Shown one piece after another: positions 4,066-6,593 of a DNA stretch of 6,593 nucleotides (position 1 is its first letter; every line of letters starts with the position of its first letter). Both the position numbers and the translations under genes were made by a program. Source of the stretch: an uncultured Clostridia bacterium. GTDB lineage: Bacteria; Bacillota; Clostridia; Oscillospirales; Ruminococcaceae. The notes under the pieces are model-generated. The model saw only the letters and a program-made list of their open reading frames with translations. It ran no database searches and had not been told where the DNA came from. The stretch lies in the NCBI GenBank assembly GCA_947072265.1, contig CAMTHN010000034.1, forward strand, positions 1 through 6,593, written 5' to 3'.

Positions 4066-6593
4066 ATGAAAGTTATGAAAATTTTAAAATCAGATATTAT
4101 TTCTGATTTTTCTAAAAATTATTCTCCAAAAAAAGAAGGACTATCATCTAAACAAGGAAAAGAATATCTAGAGAGATTTGGAAAAAATAAACTTAAAGAA
4201 AAAAAAAATAAAAATCCTATTATAATATTCGGAACGCAATTTAAAGATATATTAGTTATTATACTTCTTATCTCAACAATAATATCAATATATATGGGAG
4301 ACTATATAGAAGCCATAACCATAGCCGTTATAGTATGTGTGAACGCTATCATAGGTTTTATACAAGAGATTAAAACAGAAAAATCTATAAACTTTGTAAA
4401 AACAATTTCCTATCCCAAAGCAAATGTTTTAAGAGATGGGAATTTTATAAAAATTCCTGCAGAAGATATAGTTATAGAAGATGTTTTTTCTGTATCTGCT
4501 GGAGATAAGGTTCCCGCAGATGCAGTTATTCTAAAAGCTTCTACCCTTATGGTAGACGAATCTATATTAACAGGAGAGTCTATCTCTTCCAAAAAAACAG
4601 TTGGAGAGATATTAGATAGAGACAACTCATTAAATAAAACAACCATACTATACAGTGGAACAGTTGTTACAAAAGGTAGAGGAACCGCTCTAGTTATATC
4701 AACAGGAATGGACTCGCAGATAGGACAGATATCGTCCCTTATAAATAAGTCAAAACCATATCCAACAAACTTACAAAAAAAACTTAAAGAGATGAGTAAA
4801 ATCATCGCTATAGTATGCATATCTATCTGCATACTAGTCTTTGCAGGAGGAGTTATTCGAGGAGAATCCATCTCACAAATGATTATACTAAGTTTATCCA
4901 CCGCCGTTGCTGGAATTCCAGAAGGGCTTCCAGCAATAGTTACAATCTGTCTAGCTTTATCTATAAAGCGTATGATTTCAAAAAAAGCTATTATAAAAAA
5001 ACTTCACACAGTAGAAACACTTGGTTGCACCACAGTTATATGTACGGATAAAACAGGAACCCTTACAGAAAATAAAATGACAGTTAAAGAAATTATTTCA
5101 TTCGAACATTCCATCCAAGTTACAGGAGATGGGTATTCAAAATCTGGAGGATTCAAAATTGATAACAAAGATATTAATATATCTTGTTTCCCTATTATAA
5201 AAAAATTAATACTTTCCTCTGTACTATGTAATAACAGCGAAATATATTCCCGTGATAAAGAAATTATTGGCAGAAATAGAGCAAAAAATCTAGCAAAAGG
5301 AAGTTTTGAAACTAATGGAGATTCTACAGAAATTGCCCTACTTATCATGTCTGCAAAAGCATTAATTCTTAAAAAAAATCTATCATTTTTATACAAATAT
5401 ATAGAACAAATTCCATTTGATAGCTCTAGAAAGATAATGTCTGTTGTTATTTCAGATAAAGACAACAAGCATTATTTAATAACAAAAGGTGCTTTTGATA
5501 TTATAATAGAAAAATCTTCATCCATTCTAACAGATAATGGGCTAATAAATATGGGGTTTAAAGAAAAATCATTTCTAAATAATAAAAATAACGAACTTAC
5601 AAACAACAGTCTTAGAGTTATAGCTTTTGCGTATAAAGAGTTACCCCTTAATTATGACATAGAAAATATAGAATCAAACTTTATATTTATAGGAATGGTT
5701 GGAATGATAGATAATATTAGAAAAGAAACAAGAAAATCGATTAATATCTGTCAAAAAGCAGGAGTTAAAATAGTTATGATAACTGGGGATCATAAAAATA
5801 CAGCTATTGCAATTGGAAAAAAAATTGGAATTTATAAAAAAGAAAATACAGTTATAACTGGAGAAGAGCTTAAAAATATATCACAATACGACCTAGATAA
5901 AAAGATAAAAAACACAACTATTTTTGCCAGAGTTTCTCCAGAAGACAAGCTGAAAATTATAAAAACTTTTAAATCTCAAGGAGAAATAGTTGCTATGACT
6001 GGAGATGGTGTAAACGATGCTCCTGCTATAAAAGAAGCCGATATTGGAATATCTATGGGAATAAATGGAACAGATGTATCAAAAGATGCAGCTGATATGA
6101 TATTATTAGACGACAACTTTACCACCATTACAGAATCTTTAAAAGAAGGTCGATCTATCTATCAAAATATAAGAAAATTTATTAGATATCTTATAGCTTG
6201 TAATATTGGGGAAGTTATGGCTATGTTTCTTTGTATAATCATGAATATCCCTATCGTACTTCTTCCAATACATATATTATTTATAAATCTTATAACCGAT
6301 GGTCTCCCTGCTATATCTCTTAGTATAGAACCTGCTGAAAAAAATATTATGAAAAAATATCCTCGTAAACATATAGATTCTATATTTTCTAGGGGTCTAT
6401 TATCTAAAATAATTTTTAGGGGAATTTTTATAGGAATAACAACAGTAGCAACATTTATTTCTATCTATAAACTTTCTACCGATATAGATATAGCAAGAAC
6501 TTCCGCGCTACTATCTCTTATTATAAGCCAACTTATCCATGTATTTGAATGTAAAAGTGAAGATAAACATATATTTAATCTTCCTTATTTAAA
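4066..6593 (+). CDS. P2A-type calcium-transporting ATPase (partial, 3' end outside window)
   Basis: The open frame encodes 842 residues with no stop before the window edge. It is a P-type ATPase that pumps Ca2+ across the membrane at the cost of ATP. An N-terminal cytoplasmic tail (1-55) is followed by membrane segments near 61-77, 80-100, 246-264 and 273-297. The actuator TGES is at 169-172, the phosphorylated Asp328 is in DKTGTLT, the nucleotide-binding KGA is at 474-476, TGD at 573-575 and TGDGVNDAP at 645-653. Calcium-site residues of the SERCA type are present: VAGIPEGL in M4 (Glu286), NIGE in M5 (Asn713, Glu716), NLITDG in M6 (Asn741, Thr744, Asp745) and Glu828 in M8. These separate it from Na/K, H+ and heavy-metal pumps. 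M9 and M10 are missing only because the window ends, as relatives such as Bacillus YloB are about 890 residues long. AAGGAG (4052-4057) lies 8 bases before the ATG, and a second in-frame ATG at 4075 is worse placed. It diverges from the pseudouridine synthase gene. Confidence 0.95.
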   Translation, partial: MKVMKILKSDIISDFSKNYSPKKEGLSSKQGKEYLERFGKNKLKEKKNKNPIIIFGTQFKDILVIILLISTIISIYMGDYIEAITIAVIVCVNAIIGFIQEIKTEKSINFVKTISYPKANVLRDGNFIKIPAEDIVIEDVFSVSAGDKVPADAVILKASTLMVDESILTGESISSKKTVGEILDRDNSLNKTTILYSGTVVTKGRGTALVISTGMDSQIGQISSLINKSKPYPTNLQKKLKEMSKIIAIVCISICILVFAGGVIRGESISQMIILSLSTAVAGIPEGLPAIVTICLALSIKRMISKKAIIKKLHTVETLGCTTVICTDKTGTLTENKMTVKEIISFEHSIQVTGDGYSKSGGFKIDNKDINISCFPIIKKLILSSVLCNNSEIYSRDKEIIGRNRAKNLAKGSFETNGDSTEIALLIMSAKALILKKNLSFLYKYIEQIPFDSSRKIMSVVISDKDNKHYLITKGAFDIIIEKSSSILTDNGLINMGFKEKSFLNNKNNELTNNSLRVIAFAYKELPLNYDIENIESNFIFIGMVGMIDNIRKETRKSINICQKAGVKIVMITGDHKNTAIAIGKKIGIYKKENTVITGEELKNISQYDLDKKIKNTTIFARVSPEDKLKIIKTFKSQGEIVAMTGDGVNDAPAIKEADIGISMGINGTDVSKDAADMILLDDNFTTITESLKEGRSIYQNIRKFIRYLIACNIGEVMAMFLCIIMNIPIVLLPIHILFINLITDGLPAISLSIEPAEKNIMKKYPRKHIDSIFSRGLLSKIIFRGIFIGITTVATFISIYKLSTDIDIARTSALLSLIISQLIHVFECKSEDKHIFNLPYL

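Noticed and set aside
4410..5468. Three open frames within 4410-4901 (-), 4815-5051 (+) and 5004-5468 (-)
   Set aside because: All are shadows of the calcium ATPase gene, whose conserved motifs run continuously through this stretch in another frame. None has a ribosome binding site or a family match.

Overview
This is an AT-rich window from the chromosome of what looks like a low-GC, Gram-positive, endospore-forming bacterium. The main support is an intact sporulation sigma factor gene (sigK). Strong AGGAG-type ribosome binding sites, AT-rich codon choice and clostridial-looking protein families fit with it. The base composition and gene types would suit a clostridial lineage such as the segmented filamentous bacteria (Candidatus Arthromitus), but this assignment is inference and cannot be settled from the window alone.

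Layout, left to right. (1) Bases 1-1158: a consensus-like promoter drives a double-SIS-domain sugar-phosphate isomerase/deaminase of the NagB-II type. (2) Bases 1159-1308: a spacer holding a perfect 21-bp hairpin built from two copies of a 12-bp palindrome, then a likely promoter for the next gene. (3) Bases 1309-2160: a short-chain dehydrogenase/reductase resembling the D-mannonate oxidoreductase group. (4) Bases 2178-2228: a 21-bp hairpin shared by the convergent SDR and sigK genes. (5) Bases 2210-2905, minus strand: sigK, uninterrupted and carrying a hydrophobic pro-sequence. (6) Bases 2997-3953, minus strand: an RluA-family pseudouridine synthase with an N-terminal S4 domain, ending inside its own intrinsic terminator. 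(7) Bases 3954-4065: a divergent intergenic region. (8) From 4066 to the right edge: a P2A-type calcium-transporting ATPase, cut off by the window end after its eighth membrane segment.

How the genes relate. The SIS protein and the SDR may both serve sugar or amino-sugar catabolism, but each seems to have its own promoter and they are separated by a hairpin, so a single operon is not shown. sigK directs late mother-cell transcription during sporulation. The pseudouridine synthase modifies RNA, and the ATPase moves Ca2+ across the membrane. The last three are probably independent units. A sporulation link for the calcium pump is a suggestion from proximity only.

No RNA genes, insertion sequences, CRISPR arrays or phage genes were seen, and no stretch longer than about 150 bases lacks a gene. 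Most of the window is ordinary core genome. The points worth a second look are the altered nucleotide-binding motif of the SDR, the nested palindrome at 1178-1222, and the hairpins that overlap gene ends. I did not find convincing evidence of a new biological system here.
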